From NCBI GenBank assembly GCA_964035545.1, contig OZ037766.1, positions 28,462,673 through 28,526,672 of the forward strand: a stretch of 64,000 nucleotides of DNA, read 5' to 3'. The notes under the pieces are model-generated. The model was given only the letters and a program-made list of their open reading frames with translations. It ran no database searches and had not been told where the DNA came from. The stretch's first letter is position 1, and each line of letters starts with the position of its first letter. The stretch is from Bugula neritina. Taxonomy: Eukaryota > Bryozoa > Gymnolaemata > Cheilostomatida > Bugulidae. A program made the position numbers and the translations under genes. Shown in pieces: positions 1-10,920 of this stretch.

Positions 1-645
1 AGAAATCTCGTCCAAATACCTACAGGCTTTTAAAAGTTTAAAAACTTTATTGATATGTTAGGCTAGTTTGGTGATACAATCTTTAGGAAGTTTTGTAATC
101 AGTTTTATGAGACAATCTGCAAAATTCAAAGCTCTCTGAGATTATAGTGGTTTCAATAGTGGCTGGTTAAATCTAACTTGTATCTTAAGCTAGCATCTTT
201 AACGAGAACTCTCTTTGTGTTGGCAGACAAAATGTAGATTAAACATTAGTGTGTTCCAATTCTTTGAGTTTGTGTGTAGATCAATGCTGTCAATTAGTAA
301 ATAAACAGGGTCAACATTGAAAACGACTGCAGACTTTTAAGTTTTCCCAAAAATATATTCTTACATTTTCAAACAATATTGTGCTAGCCTTATTTTCTGC
401 ACTTTCTTTCTATCACACTGAACCTTGTGATAATTATTTCTGTATATTTACACTAACAGTGTGGGATGAGTAATTAAGTAGACTTCAGAGTACACAGTAC
501 ACACAGCATATAGTATAGGAGCACCTGCACCACCTTACCACTGCTTGACACTGTCTCTTTTATCATGTCTTCTTGGTGTATGCATGCCACTTAAGTCTCA
601 TTATTACTCAATATGTGTGTATTTACCTGGTAACTTTGTCCACAG

Positions 646-2307
646 GTGATCAACTCCAAGGTTATATACACGAATTCTTCAAGATTACCCACTCAATCAT
701 TCACTGTGATGACAATGTGAACAAAGCCGAGTTGTTGACCTTCATGGGTGTCAAGAATGACGATAGTGAAAATTCTGCTACTAAAAAATTGTTAGTAACT
801 GTTTTTACCTATAATGTACATGGTTGTTATACCATTTATATCCTGACTAATAGCATCTGCTATCACTCTCAGTGAATGTTGTACAACAGTTTGTAAGACT
901 ATGTGGCTCCCTGCTAATGTTTATTTTAAGAAATTGTCAAATGCATGTTGGATAATTGGTGAACATGGTAAACTGTAGGGAGATGAACAAGAGAAAGAAG
1001 GACTTGGTGGAAGCGTACTCGGTACATCTAGCTACTATGTCCTTACTTATCTATACACCAAACAGCCTTGACCTAGCCGATCTAGTCTCTCTTCCAACTC
1101 TGCAGAAGGATTTCAAAGAACTTCTCAAGTTTACAGATGCATCAGATAAATCAGTTAGTAGTCTTGCTATTGCTGTGGTACACTCAACTGTTTACTACTC
1201 TGTGAATTTAGTACTTCTGTATGACAGACAGCAGTACCCTTGGGGAGAGAAATGTGATGTTTCTTTTAAAGTTTGAGAATTGTCTTTTCAAACAATGCAT
1301 GCAAAATGTTTAGAACTAATGGAAACTGGCAGTTGCTATATACACATTGTGACAAGAATCATAAAGATTAATGCAAGGAATGTGGTAATTAAGGACTGAA
1401 ACAAATCGGCGCACTTGAATGACTGAAACCTATCTTAAATCCGAAAATCTCAGTTTTCGAATTGAGAGATTGTCAACATGCCATGGCAAAGTGAACATGT
1501 TGTGGATGAGAAAATATGAAAATTTGAATTATTGGCATCTCTTGATTCACTCCATTCTCATCATGTCTAATCATTGCTGGGTTCTTTTAGATTAGCAAGA
1601 CGTACATAAAGTATCTCCGTGCAAATGGCTGCGTTGCCATGGCGATTTCACAAATCAACAAATCCCTGGACGGCAGTAAATCAAAGGAAAGCGAGAATTT
1701 GCTTGTTCAGGTAATAGGGCCTATTTCTTTTAAAATCAGAGCTTTCTAAAAAGGGGGACAATCCGCCGCTGGAAAACTGAATTCATTTAACAAGACATAG
1801 TCACAGCTTGTAATAGTTAACAATCATTAGAGTTTGTAATTCAAATAATAAAGTATTTCTGAGCTGATTAGGGTTTACCCAGTGTATAGCATAGAGCAAT
1901 GTAACATTAACTCAAACTGGTTTGGCTAGTAATCAATAACAGTAATCCTTAGTTTTAAAGACAGCTTAGCTAGTAGTATAATTTCAAATATACTATTCTA
2001 GAAAAGAATGTTGGAATTTCAACTAAATTGGTTTTTAGAGTCTGTAAAAGTGCAGACATAAGTAGTGTTGAAATAATAAAGTGTAGTGCATCAGAAATGT
2101 AACTAGAACTAAAAGGAGAACATACAATTAAGAGATGGTGAGCAAATAAGTGTAGAGTGTGGTAAAATAAGTAGGTATACCAGTTCCTTTATACAAGTTC
2201 ATTGGCTGTTTTTGTAGCTGTACGGAGAACTAGGATGGACTCATGTGGAATCACACCTCAAAGACTGGATGCTCCTCAAGTTCCCTCCTTCGTATACCCT
2301 GTTCTAA
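646..2307 (+). CDS. Unrecognised helical protein, 3' exons (partial)
   Basis: I do not recognise this protein. Likely coding exons are about 646-794, 983-1177, 1591-1710 and 2218-2307 (TAA stop at 2305). The last two are the firmest: TTTTAG acceptor at 1590, CAG|GTAATA donor at 1710, TTTGTAG acceptor at 2217, with all joins in phase 0. The translated segments are rich in Leu, Lys and Glu and look like alpha-helical repeat protein (for example KRKKDLVEAYSVHLATMSLL). The donor after the second exon is weak (GTACAC), so that border is uncertain. Further exons should lie left of the window. The stop codon sits in the first copy of a 34-bp tandem repeat. Confidence 0.5.
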
Positions 2308-2390
2308 TAGGATGTTTCCTACAGGTTACACTCTGTTCTAATAGGATATTTCCTACAGGTTACACTCTGTTCTAATAGGATGTTTCCTAC
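2294..2390. repeat. 34-bp tandem repeat spanning a stop codon, 3 copies
   Basis: About three copies of a unit containing CTGTTCTAATAGGATRTTTC followed by CTACAGGTTACACT. The first copy contains the last codons and stop of the upstream gene. Each junction has a CTACAG|GT acceptor-like motif. Confidence 0.8.
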
Positions 2391-2690
2391 TGATAGTTCG
2401 GTCTCCATGCTGCTTCTGATTGGCTGAAATTTGTTGACCATTGCCCAACAACGAATCATATTGCATTAGCTGTCAATTGTATTTATAATCACATGTTATA
2501 TCGATTTGATAAGTTCAGCTTAGATTTAGTAGCTACTAATTTATATTATTCATTATTTCTGTCGGATTGGTATTAACCATAAAGGCTATCTTACCCCTTA
2601 CTTTAATAGCATAACTTTACTATTAGTGTGATATTCTCTTTTGGTTTAGTCTCATAATAAATTTCCTCCTGTAAATTACTATGACTTTTA

Positions 2691-2790
2691 AGCTACATGT
2701 ACACACGCTGATTTTTTCAGCCGATTTTGTACTTCTCGATTTCGCTATTGCTGATTGAAAAATCGACTGATTTTCTAGGCAATTTTTATT
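2691..2790 (+). repeat. Harbinger left TIR and subterminal repeats
   Basis: The terminal AGCTACATGTACACA is followed by several copies, in both orientations, of a GATTTTTCAGCCGATTTT-like motif. The right end (about 7915-8082) carries the same motif family. Such subterminal motifs are usually bound by the transposase or the Myb-like partner. Confidence 0.8.
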
Positions 2791-2959
2791 TCCCGGGTTA
2801 ATTTTCTGCTTGCGTTTTATTGGCGGATGGCTCTCAGTCTATACAACTTTCTTTTAGGTTCATGCGCAAAATTCAAGATTAGTTTCACGTGCATTAGCAT
2901 AGTAAACTGAGTAAACATACATCGGCATTATTATAATATACATTCTTTTCACACGTGAA

Positions 2960-3126
2960 ATGGCTAGAAAAGATCAACAAATTTTAGCAGCTGCAGCTTA
3001 TATGTTATTTTATGACGATGAGGAAGACGAATCAATCAATGAGAAACGAGCCAGGAGGTGGTGGGTTGCGCCACAGTGCCAAAGTAGAGACCAGGAAGGC
3101 GAGTTGTATCCAGCTACTAAACGCTC
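2960..3126 (+). CDS. Harbinger transposase, probable N-terminal exon
   Basis: The reading frame starts at ATG 2960. It has an acidic stretch followed by a basic-aromatic block (RARRWWVAPQCQSRDQEGEL) that resembles the conserved N-terminus of Harbinger nucleases, which typically have an RR.WVHP-like block before the DDE domain. The frame then runs into a (CTA)n/(TAG)n array and stays open to 3366, but that tail is only repeat-encoded Leu and Ser. No good donor in the phase needed for the next exon (4081) is visible before the array. A GT within it at about 3211 would fit the phase. The join is therefore unresolved. Confidence 0.5.
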
Positions 3127-3155
3127 ACTACTACTAGTACTACTACTACTACTAT

Positions 3156-3202
<47 letters not shown>

Positions 3203-3340
3203 GTACTAGTGTGTAGTACTAGTACTAGTAGTAGTACTAGTAGTAGTAGTAGCAGTAGTAGTAGTAGCAGTAGCAGTAGCAGTAGCAGTAGTAGTAGTAG
3301 TACTAGTAGTAGCAGCAGTAGCAGTAGTAGTAGTAGTAGT
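3127..3340. repeat. Palindromic (CTA)n/(TAG)n microsatellite
   Basis: A left arm of ACT/CTA triplets (3127-3209) is followed by a right arm of AGT/TAG triplets (3217-3340) around a short CTAGTGTGTAGTAC-like centre. Because TAG is the reverse complement of CTA, the arms can pair into a long hairpin of roughly 80 bp. Confidence 0.9.
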
Positions 3341-4080
3341 ACGTTAACATACATTCAATTTATGTAGTTACTTGTATTTCATAAATGATTTAGTACAAAT
3401 CCCTAATGTCAAACAATATGAATAACATAAAATAATTAGTAAATTGTTATTACTATTAGTATTACTGTATTAGGCTGTCTAATTTTATATCAGTATGAGT
3501 ATTTTTTAGTTCAAGTTGTGAAACTGAAATATTGTAATTACACTTAATCTTATTTTGTGTAAAATCCTCTAAATAATCTGAAAAAAACAACAAAAATTGA
3601 TAACATGCGTTCAATATTAGACTAAGACTTTAAAGTTTGCTCTTAAAAGGCAGATTTAAAATTTAAACGAAAATTAATTCAATTTCTTAAACCTCTATTT
3701 CAATAATAGTCGAATATTGAAAATTTGTTAATGATTTTATAGCTACATAAAATGTATAGTTATTTGCCAAATCTCACAAAGAAATATTGCAATTCAAGTT
3801 TGAGAGATTAATTTAATGTATGAGTTTCAAACTAAAAATCAATTGACTTATTAAATTAAACAAAAAAATATTCTTACTTCTCTTCATTAACCTACATCCT
3901 ACAAATAGGTGAGTGTTTCATGACATTTAATTATTTAATTATTTAGTTATTTGGTGATTCTAATTTATAACTATTAATGTTTAATAGCAGTCTATACTAA
4001 ATTAATTGAACTCACCTAAATATCATATTGATGGGAATGTATATTTATTAATTACTTCTTGTTTGTATTTTAAATTATAG

Positions 4081-5642
4081 GTGCAATGAATACAACAGTC
4101 CCTAAGCTGCTACGTGATGATAGTTCGCGAAGGGTAGGGACTTTCACTCACTACTTTCGTATGCCAGAGCCACTCTTCGACAAGCTGCTGGAAATGGTCA
4201 CTCCACTAACAAAAAAACAAGACACTCAGATGCGGCCTGCCATTGATCCTCGGACTCGCCTTTCCTGCACTCTACGCTTCCTAGCAACTGGGGCAACAAT
4301 GAGCGATCTTCATTACCAATTTCGTCTAGGTAGGTATATATATATTTTGTAATAGTATGTAATGTAATATTACTTGGTTGTTTGCATAATACTATTTTGT
4401 TTTTGTATGCTCTTCATTTCATATTGAAGGTGTAAAAACAATATCCAACATTATACATGAGATGTGTGCTGCAATTTATAAAGTGCTTCAGCCAACCCAT
4501 CTAAGGTTTCCACAGAGCGCAGATGAATGGCGAGCAGTAGCAAAGGACTACCTTGCTAGATGGAACTATCCTAACTGCATCGGATCTCTAGACGGCAAGC
4601 ATATTGTATGTATTACAAAATGAAATTGTTATTTGTAGGCAATTTTCAAGGCGCAGAGTATTTCAATTTTGTGGTGTTTGTGGCTTATTTTAGCGGATAA
4701 TGAAGCCCAAGTCTGCTGGTTCGGCATTTCACAACTATAAAGGCTATGAAAGCATAGTGTTGATGGCCATAGCAGACGCAAATCAAAGGTAATTAATGCA
4801 TCCTTACTCTCTTGAATGCAAAAATTAATTTTCAACCCCAAATTTATTTGAGTGCAGACATGCTCTTTCCACAAAATGACAGCATCTGATACTTTGTAGG
4901 TTCATCTACATAAACGTTGGGGCCAATGGCAGAAGTTCAGACGCAGGCATATGGAGAGAGTCGCCTCTGAAGGAGTTACTTGAGAGTGACCAAGTACACC
5001 TCCCAGATGATGCATGCTTGCCATACACTGATAGCCTCGTACCCTACCACTTCGTATCAGACGAGGCATTTCCGCTTAAAAAGTACATGATGAAGCCATA
5101 TCCAAGGTCTCGTGGCCCACTCAGCAACGATAAACTGGTGTTCAACTACAGGCTCAGTCGAGCCAGGAGAATTGTTGGTATGTAAATACTTTTTTTAATT
5201 ACAATTATGGAATACATTCAGTGAAGTTAAACTAAAGAAATGATTTGTTTACCAATTTCGATATTTTATTTTAATCACAGAAAACTCATTTGGTAGACTC
5301 GTGGCAATGTGGCGGATATTCCAGCGGCCAATTAATCTGCAGCCTGACAAGGTAGACAACATCATAATGGCATGCTGTGCATTGCAGAACTATCTGCTAG
5401 ACAACAATGCCATGACATTCACAGTCGATGCCGATGCGTACGTTGAGAATGCTACCTGGCGACAAGAAGTTCAAACAGAGTTGCATCCACTGCAACGTCG
5501 CCTGGCCGGTAATCATGCAGGTAGAGAGCCAAAAGACATCCAGGAGACTCTTTGCAGATGGTTCAATGGGGTTGGGCGTGTTGACTGGCAGGATAGGATG
5601 GTGGCTATTGGCCAGGGTTTGCAACAGCATTTAACGGGATGA
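4081..5642 (+). CDS. Harbinger DDE transposase (nuclease), main exons
   Basis: Exons 4081-4329, 4430-4605, 4694-4788, 4900-5177 and 5281-5642 join in consistent phases at AG/GT borders and give one open frame ending TGA. The product is the DDE endonuclease that excises and integrates Harbinger elements. Visible landmarks: HYFRM near the start; first catalytic Asp in GSLDGKH (codon 4591-4593); second Asp in GRSSDAG (4940-4942); Glu in VSDEAFPL (5063-5065); then an Arg/Asn-rich block (FNYRLSRARRIVENSFGRL) typical of DDE_Tnp_4. All three catalytic residues are present. The N-terminal exon is uncertain (see 2960-3126). Confidence 0.9.
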
Positions 5643-5786
5643 TTGACTCTTTTGCTAGTTAGCAATGCATGTACTTTTGATTAAAATATTACATATTTTG
5701 CATTACATTTTACAAGAAATATTGATATTTTTGTTTCAGTTTTGTTTAAAACTATGCATATATTTATTTACACAACATACAAAAAT

Positions 5787-7325
5787 TTACATATATTCAT
5801 AAGTCATGTGTGCATTTAGTTGCGATAAAATTGAAGAAGTACTCTCATGTGGTGATTCGGCTACGGCACCGTCTTCAGCAGAAGCACTAGCTGGCAGCAA
5901 ACTGGGCACGTATGGCCTCCTAGTTGTTTCCGACTGCTGGCAGATAGCATCCACAACTTCCCCAGACAGGCGATGCATCAAGCGTCTCCTTACCTACAAA
6001 AAGTATATGAATTGATAAGCAGTGGTTTGATAATATTTTAATCGCAACTAACGAAGTCTTGAGTCTTTTTAGTTACAATGCTTACAGCAACATTGGTGAT
6101 CTGGCGTAGGTCAGCAACAAGCGCATCACCCCACAAGTCCAAGTGGTCCTTGGTTGGAGTGTTCAGAAACTCCAAACACTTCATCCTTAGATGATCTTTG
6201 GGATTGGATTCTAGTGGTCGCTAAAACAGAACATAAAAAGCATTTAAGAAAGTGTTAAGTATTACAAACCTGCCCAACTTAAATCAAATCATTTTTATTT
6301 GACATTTTAGTAAGATTGTAAATGAAGCAAACCACTATATCTGTTATCGAATTACAGTTAACCCTAATTAAGCATTCTCGTGTTCAAAGTATGTTATTAA
6401 ACCATCCTGCCATGTGGATTTTTTAGGCACAACAATTTTTAATAGCTGGTATACAGCTCTCACACTTTAACCTTTATTGTGTGAAAGCCTAACTACTAAC
6501 TTTTGTTCCTCTGTTACGTGGTGTGTTGCCACGCATAGGTGGGGGAGATGTCACAGGTGGGGGAGATGTCACAGGTGGGGGAGATGTCACAGGTGGGGGA
6601 GATGTCACAGGTGGGGGAGATGTTACAGGTGGGGGAGATGTTACAGGTCGGGGAAATGTTACAGGTGGGGGCGATGTCACAGGTGTCCTAGATGCAGCTG
6701 GCAGCAGAAGTATTGGTTCGGACCTTGATGATGTGGAAGATGGTTGTGAAGAATCACCTTGACTACTTCCATCATCCATCATCTGATTTCTATCCTAAAC
6801 TCATATTATTATGTGAAATAATTAACAACCTATTAATAAATAATGTATGTTTACATCGATTTGCATACTACCACAATCACTACTGTTGCTTACCTCAGCA
6901 ATAAGGTTGGAGTGCGAGCTCCTAGTTTTTAGAGTTGGCAAAAGAAAGAGCATCTGCTCGTAATATGGGTATGTTTTTTTGTTGCGCTCCTCTCCACCAG
7001 CTCCAGACGGCTGATGAAAGCGCCTTTTGTGCTCCTGTTAAAAATCATAGTACCTGTATGAATATTAATTTAAATATCATTTTAATTTTCTCATTCCAAA
7101 TGCAGTGAGTATAAAATTATATTAAATTACCTTTGCAAAGTAAGTTCTATTGGTTTTGTGAAGAGTCTGAAGCTCTTCAGCCGATATTCCAACAAGAGCT
7201 GCCAGGTCAGCCCAAGCCCTCTTCTTGGCATCCTTGTTTGAATAAACCTTACTACGGTTATCCCACAGAGCAGGAAACTTCTCCAAGTTGTCGACATATT
7301 TTTGAGTAATCTCTGAATCGTACAT
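5787..7325 (-). CDS. Harbinger MADF/Myb-like DNA-binding protein
   Basis: Exons on the minus strand: 7131-7325, 6894-7034, 6501-6794, 6086-6220 and 5787-5993. Every intron is in phase 0, giving an uninterrupted product of 323 aa. The N-terminus is a MADF-type DNA-binding domain (EKFPALWDNRSKVYSNKDAK, then basic and aromatic residues and a SGAGGEE turn at the end of the domain). It is followed by a Ser/Pro-rich linker with eight near-identical PPPVTS units and a C-terminal helical part. In this superfamily the protein binds the transposon ends and takes the transposase into the nucleus. It converges on the transposase gene, with about 145 bp between the stop codons. Confidence 0.88.
6537..6686. 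repeat. 18-bp coding minisatellite, about 8 copies
   Basis: The unit GGTGGGGGAGATGTCACA is repeated about eight times with a few substitutions. On the minus strand it encodes PPPVTS repeats of the MADF protein. Because 18 is a multiple of three, copy-number change keeps the frame. Confidence 0.95.
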
Positions 7326-7383
7326 GATGAGGTATATATATTACAGCAGGCAGTACCGAACTGACTGTTGCCACCAATCACGA

Positions 7384-7562
7384 TCATATTTATGTTGAAA
7401 AACGGCCGTCTTGGAGCTAACTTATTAACAAAAACTCACAATTATATTTATGTTGAGAAAACGGCCGTCTTGGAGCTAACTTATTAACAAAACTCACAAT
7501 TATATTTATGTTGAGAAAACGGCCGTCTTGGAGCTAACTAAATTACTAACGAAAACTCACGA
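7384..7562. repeat. 58-bp tandem repeat, 3 copies, upstream of MADF gene
   Basis: Three copies of a unit containing TTATGTTGAGAAAACGGCCG followed by TCTTGGAGCTAAC and a run ending AAAACTCACAA. They lie just upstream of the MADF start codon within the transposon, where promoter or transposase-binding repeats would be expected. Confidence 0.9.
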
Positions 7563-8082
7563 TCACTGCAAATCTGTTCTTTCAACAAAAATTAAACTAT
7601 AAAGTTGAGATGCTAATATTAGTTACTTAAATATAAAAATTAAAACTAAAAGTTATAAATTGTATTATAAATGAGTAAAAGTTGAGAATAATACCAGTGT
7701 TCTATTTAAAAAAGCAATATGTTTATTCTGATGTTCTAATAAATAAAAATTGCGTTGTTATTACTACTAGTACTACTTCGATTGATAGTTATTTTTATAT
7801 TTGTATTTCATATATGATGTATCGTAGTGATAGCAACGTACTAATTACTTCCTAGTTGTATTTCAACAATGGTGTTAACTTCGCTCGCTGTCATGATTTT
7901 CTGCCAGCTTTTGATTGGCTGGTTCAACAGAAAATCGCCCGATAAATTGAACATGTTCAATTCTGAAAATCGCTACAAAAATCTGCCAAAAGCAAAATCA
8001 GCCGATTTTTCAAAAATCCTAAAAAATCGCTAACAGTTTATCGGCCGATTTTCATGAAAAATCGACCTGTGTACATGTAGCT

Positions 8083-8538
8083 TTAGTCTGTTATTGTATT
8101 AAGGAATTTGCTCATTGCGTAATAATAATTAGGGATTTAATTGATCATAAATTATATGCTGTTTACTGATGCATTATAGTTAAATAACATATTGCATTGT
8201 TTATTTTGTGTGTACATCTTGCTCTGATACTGTATAACTCTATGAGCCATGTGCTTATATTGTAACTGTCTCAAAAACTGCACCATGCTTTATTTTCTAA
8301 TAATACATTTTATAGCACATGCATACATGCCAATTTAACAATTACCTTCAAATTATATATTAACTGGGAATGACATTAAAGTATGATATAAAGTATAATA
8401 TAAATAACATAATCTAAAACTATTCACTTGTGTTGTAAACAAACAAGTTTTTAAATCTCTCTATTGGATGCACCCATCAATTTAGTTGCTACTGCGGTTA
8501 AAGTGATTAAGAATGATTCAATATATCAATTCACTTCT
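8083..8538. other. Intergenic, AT-rich
   Basis: Between the Harbinger target duplication and the end of the Arg/Gly-rich gene. I see no coding signal. It probably includes that gene's 3' UTR. Confidence 0.5.
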
Positions 8539-10029
8539 CTAAGCCTTTTTCTCGTCAATATTGAAAGTTCCATCTATGTGAACTCCCTCCTCATTGGCTG
8601 ACAATGACTGGCTTTCTTTTCCAATATCTAGCTTTATCTCCTTTTCAATGTTGGCAGCTAACCGGCTACAAGAATAGTAAGGTCATATTAATGTGCAGAC
8701 AACTTCTTTCTATATGATGTAGCTTCAACAAATGAAGCTTTCTACATCCCATATCTAAGTAATACAATGTAGTGCAGCTAGCTAATGTATCATAATCTTA
8801 TTGTGATATTAACGTGCTTTCATGAAGTAACAATATTTTTTACTTTTTTTGTTAAATGCTTTGCTGATGAAATAATGTATTCTTAATTTATCTATTTGAA
8901 AACAACATTAACAATGTAGCTTTGTATCCATGGAGCAATATAATGACAAAGTACCTAAGACTATATACGGTATATAATACACATAATATTACAAGCACAG
9001 CTAGAAGTCATGTCTGGAGTTATATTTTTTCTCAATGCTCGTAATTCAACGAAATTTATAATGCATTGATTTAACAATAATGTAATATATATAAATTTGA
9101 TATTTAGTTCATCAAATGCTAAAAACTATGCACTCGCGCCGCATATCTCACATTTATTACGGTATTCAGATCTCCCACACTAAAGCCATATCTTGTAGTA
9201 AATTGTAGGTTTATTACCTCAGAAAAGAGAAATTTTCTTTGTTTGCAGTTTTGTGACCGTTTCGACTTCGATAGCCATATTTAGTTGACCCCTGCTGACG
9301 ACCTGCAAATGGCCTTAAAAAACGCCCTTGCCTATTGGGACGTGTCCTACCAAAGCCTCTTTGCACATATCTTGGTATCACATTTCTTCCTTGACCTCCA
9401 AATCTCCTTCTATTGCCTCTTCTAAAGTTCTGAGGCTGAACCCACCTTAGTCTACCTCTTGGTGAAAATCGCCTCCCATTGTTCTGATTTCTCCAAAATT
9501 TATTGTTAGACTTGAGATTCTTCACACCTCTTCTGTTACTATTACTAATAGCAGGTTTAGCAAGTTCATGACGTAATCTGTTTTCTTGATTTTCATTTAT
9601 CAGAGGTACGGTTTGTGGAAGGTCCCCCTCTTCTGATTTCTTAGCCAGCTCCTCCTCTACAATGCCATCCAATATATTTGTAACATTCGGGTCAGCTTTC
9701 CTTTGCTCAGCGCCCTCTGGAGAGAAGTTCATGATGATAGCTGACCCTCTCCGCGTTCCGTCGTCCAGCAACTCAGCTTTTACTATTTCTTCTGCCACAA
9801 CAGCTGGTTGATTTTTCTTGATCTCCGGTTGTAATTGCAAGACATCATTGTAACTATTTAAACTTGTATTCGTTCTGTCACTTTCGATTTTCAGTGGTGA
9901 GCTTGCATCTGGTAGCAAAACCTCCGTGCCATTTGTAGATATGTTTTCTGTAAACGCTGCTATTAAGCATGACGATAAAATGGTCAACAAGTATAACATT
10001 TTCTTCATTACTTGGTAAATGTTGACCAT
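8539..10029 (-). CDS. Secreted Arg/Gly-rich protein, uncharacterised
   Basis: Two exons, 9218-10029 and 8539-8665, join as AG|C at a CTGAG|GTAATA donor and a TTGTAG acceptor and give 312 aa. The start could be ATG 10029 or the inner Met-Lys-Lys ATG at 10008. Residues about 9-26 (MKKMLYLLTILSSCLIAAF) form a signal peptide. An acidic, Asn/Ser-rich middle follows, with NXS/T sites. Residues about 165-265 are strongly basic with RRG, RRFGG and GRRFSPRGR-type motifs and several dibasic sites. The C-terminal exon is acidic again. I do not recognise the family. The composition would suit an extracellular-matrix, mineral-binding or polyanion-binding protein, or a precursor cleaved at dibasic sites, but this is inference. 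Confidence 0.75.
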
Positions 10030-10920
10030 AAGTGTTAGAGCTTACTAATGTAGAAGAAATGAGCTGCTCCTTTATTACAGATGTCGTCTAAATGCTTCTT
10101 TCTACACCAACAGACTATACTACTTAGTTTTCCTAAGTCAACAGTGGCCAACCACCTCTCATTATCTTATGTAATGTCATTACTACATGCATGTGTACAT
10201 TTAGCACAATTGATAGTGGATATAATCTTTAGGTTATCCCAGGCAATCAACTGGTTTTGAATAATTAAGATTTAATTTTTTGACTGGTAAGTAAGCTTTA
10301 TAGAGAATATAATTTAGCTAATTGCTGGAGGAGTTATCCTCTTTTTTTCTAGATAAAACAGTTTAAATTTGTCCAATCTATTGCATAATAACTACTCTAT
10401 TGTTTAATAAGTAGCCACCATGGCATAAGTCTGCTTTTCCAAAAGAAATGCAGCTAGTTTTGCAATAAGCCATTTTTAAATTTAAATAAATTCTAGTTCC
10501 ATTAGACTTTAGAGTTTCTGCTTGAATCTTGCATGAACATTAAGTATTATGTGACAACACTTGCATTTAAAACTCACAATACACATATGAAATATATTCG
10601 GAAATACAAAAGTTCATGTAAAATTAAACTGTTCTAGGGAAGAAGATTTCAATTATTGAACTCTCTCAAAGTTTGTTCATCAGTTTTAAAGTAAAATGTG
10701 TTTTAATACAATTTCTTAATTTTACAAATTATTTTCTTATAAAAACTAGGTAATAAAATGTATTTTAGGTTAAAAAATGGTGTAATTTGTCACAAAACAA
10801 TAAAGAGCAGGAATTAAAAAAAATATTTTTGCTTTATTGGTATGTTCACAAATTAAAACAAAATATTTTATTATTGAAAATATAATGAGTAGAAACTATT
10901 CCTTGTTTTAAGAGTGTTTA
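10030..10920. other. Intergenic with polyA signal of the D8C gene
   Basis: No coding signal. On the minus strand CAATAAAGC at about 10830-10840 lies some 85 bp past the D8C-gene stop and is a likely polyadenylation signal. Confidence 0.5.

Larger units (their letters stand above)
2691..8082. mobile_element. Complete PIF/Harbinger DNA transposon
   Basis: A 5392-bp element. Its ends are inverted copies of AGCTACATGTACACA (left end at 2691, right end finishing at 8082), continuing imperfectly into AAAATCG-rich subterminal sequence. It is flanked by a direct TTA on both sides (2688-2690 and 8083-8085), the 3-bp target duplication typical of PIF/Harbinger. Inside are the two genes expected for this superfamily: a DDE transposase on + and a MADF/Myb-like protein on -, arranged tail to tail. 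Both core reading frames are open, so the element may be young, but the transposase N-terminus is disturbed by a trinucleotide array. Confidence 0.93.

Noticed and set aside
1178-1276. Extension of the second left-edge exon to its in-frame stop at 1276
   Set aside because: The later exons 1591-1710 and 2218-2307 join in phase 0 only if the exon ends at an earlier phase-0 GT. The exact site remains uncertain.
3010-3366. Poly-Leu and poly-Ser reading frames on both strands
   Set aside because: They are translations of the CTA/TAG microsatellite and have no independent coding evidence.
6477-6782. Plus-strand frames with RWGRCH and GGGDVT repeats
   Set aside because: Shadows of the minus-strand PPPVTS minisatellite in the MADF exon.
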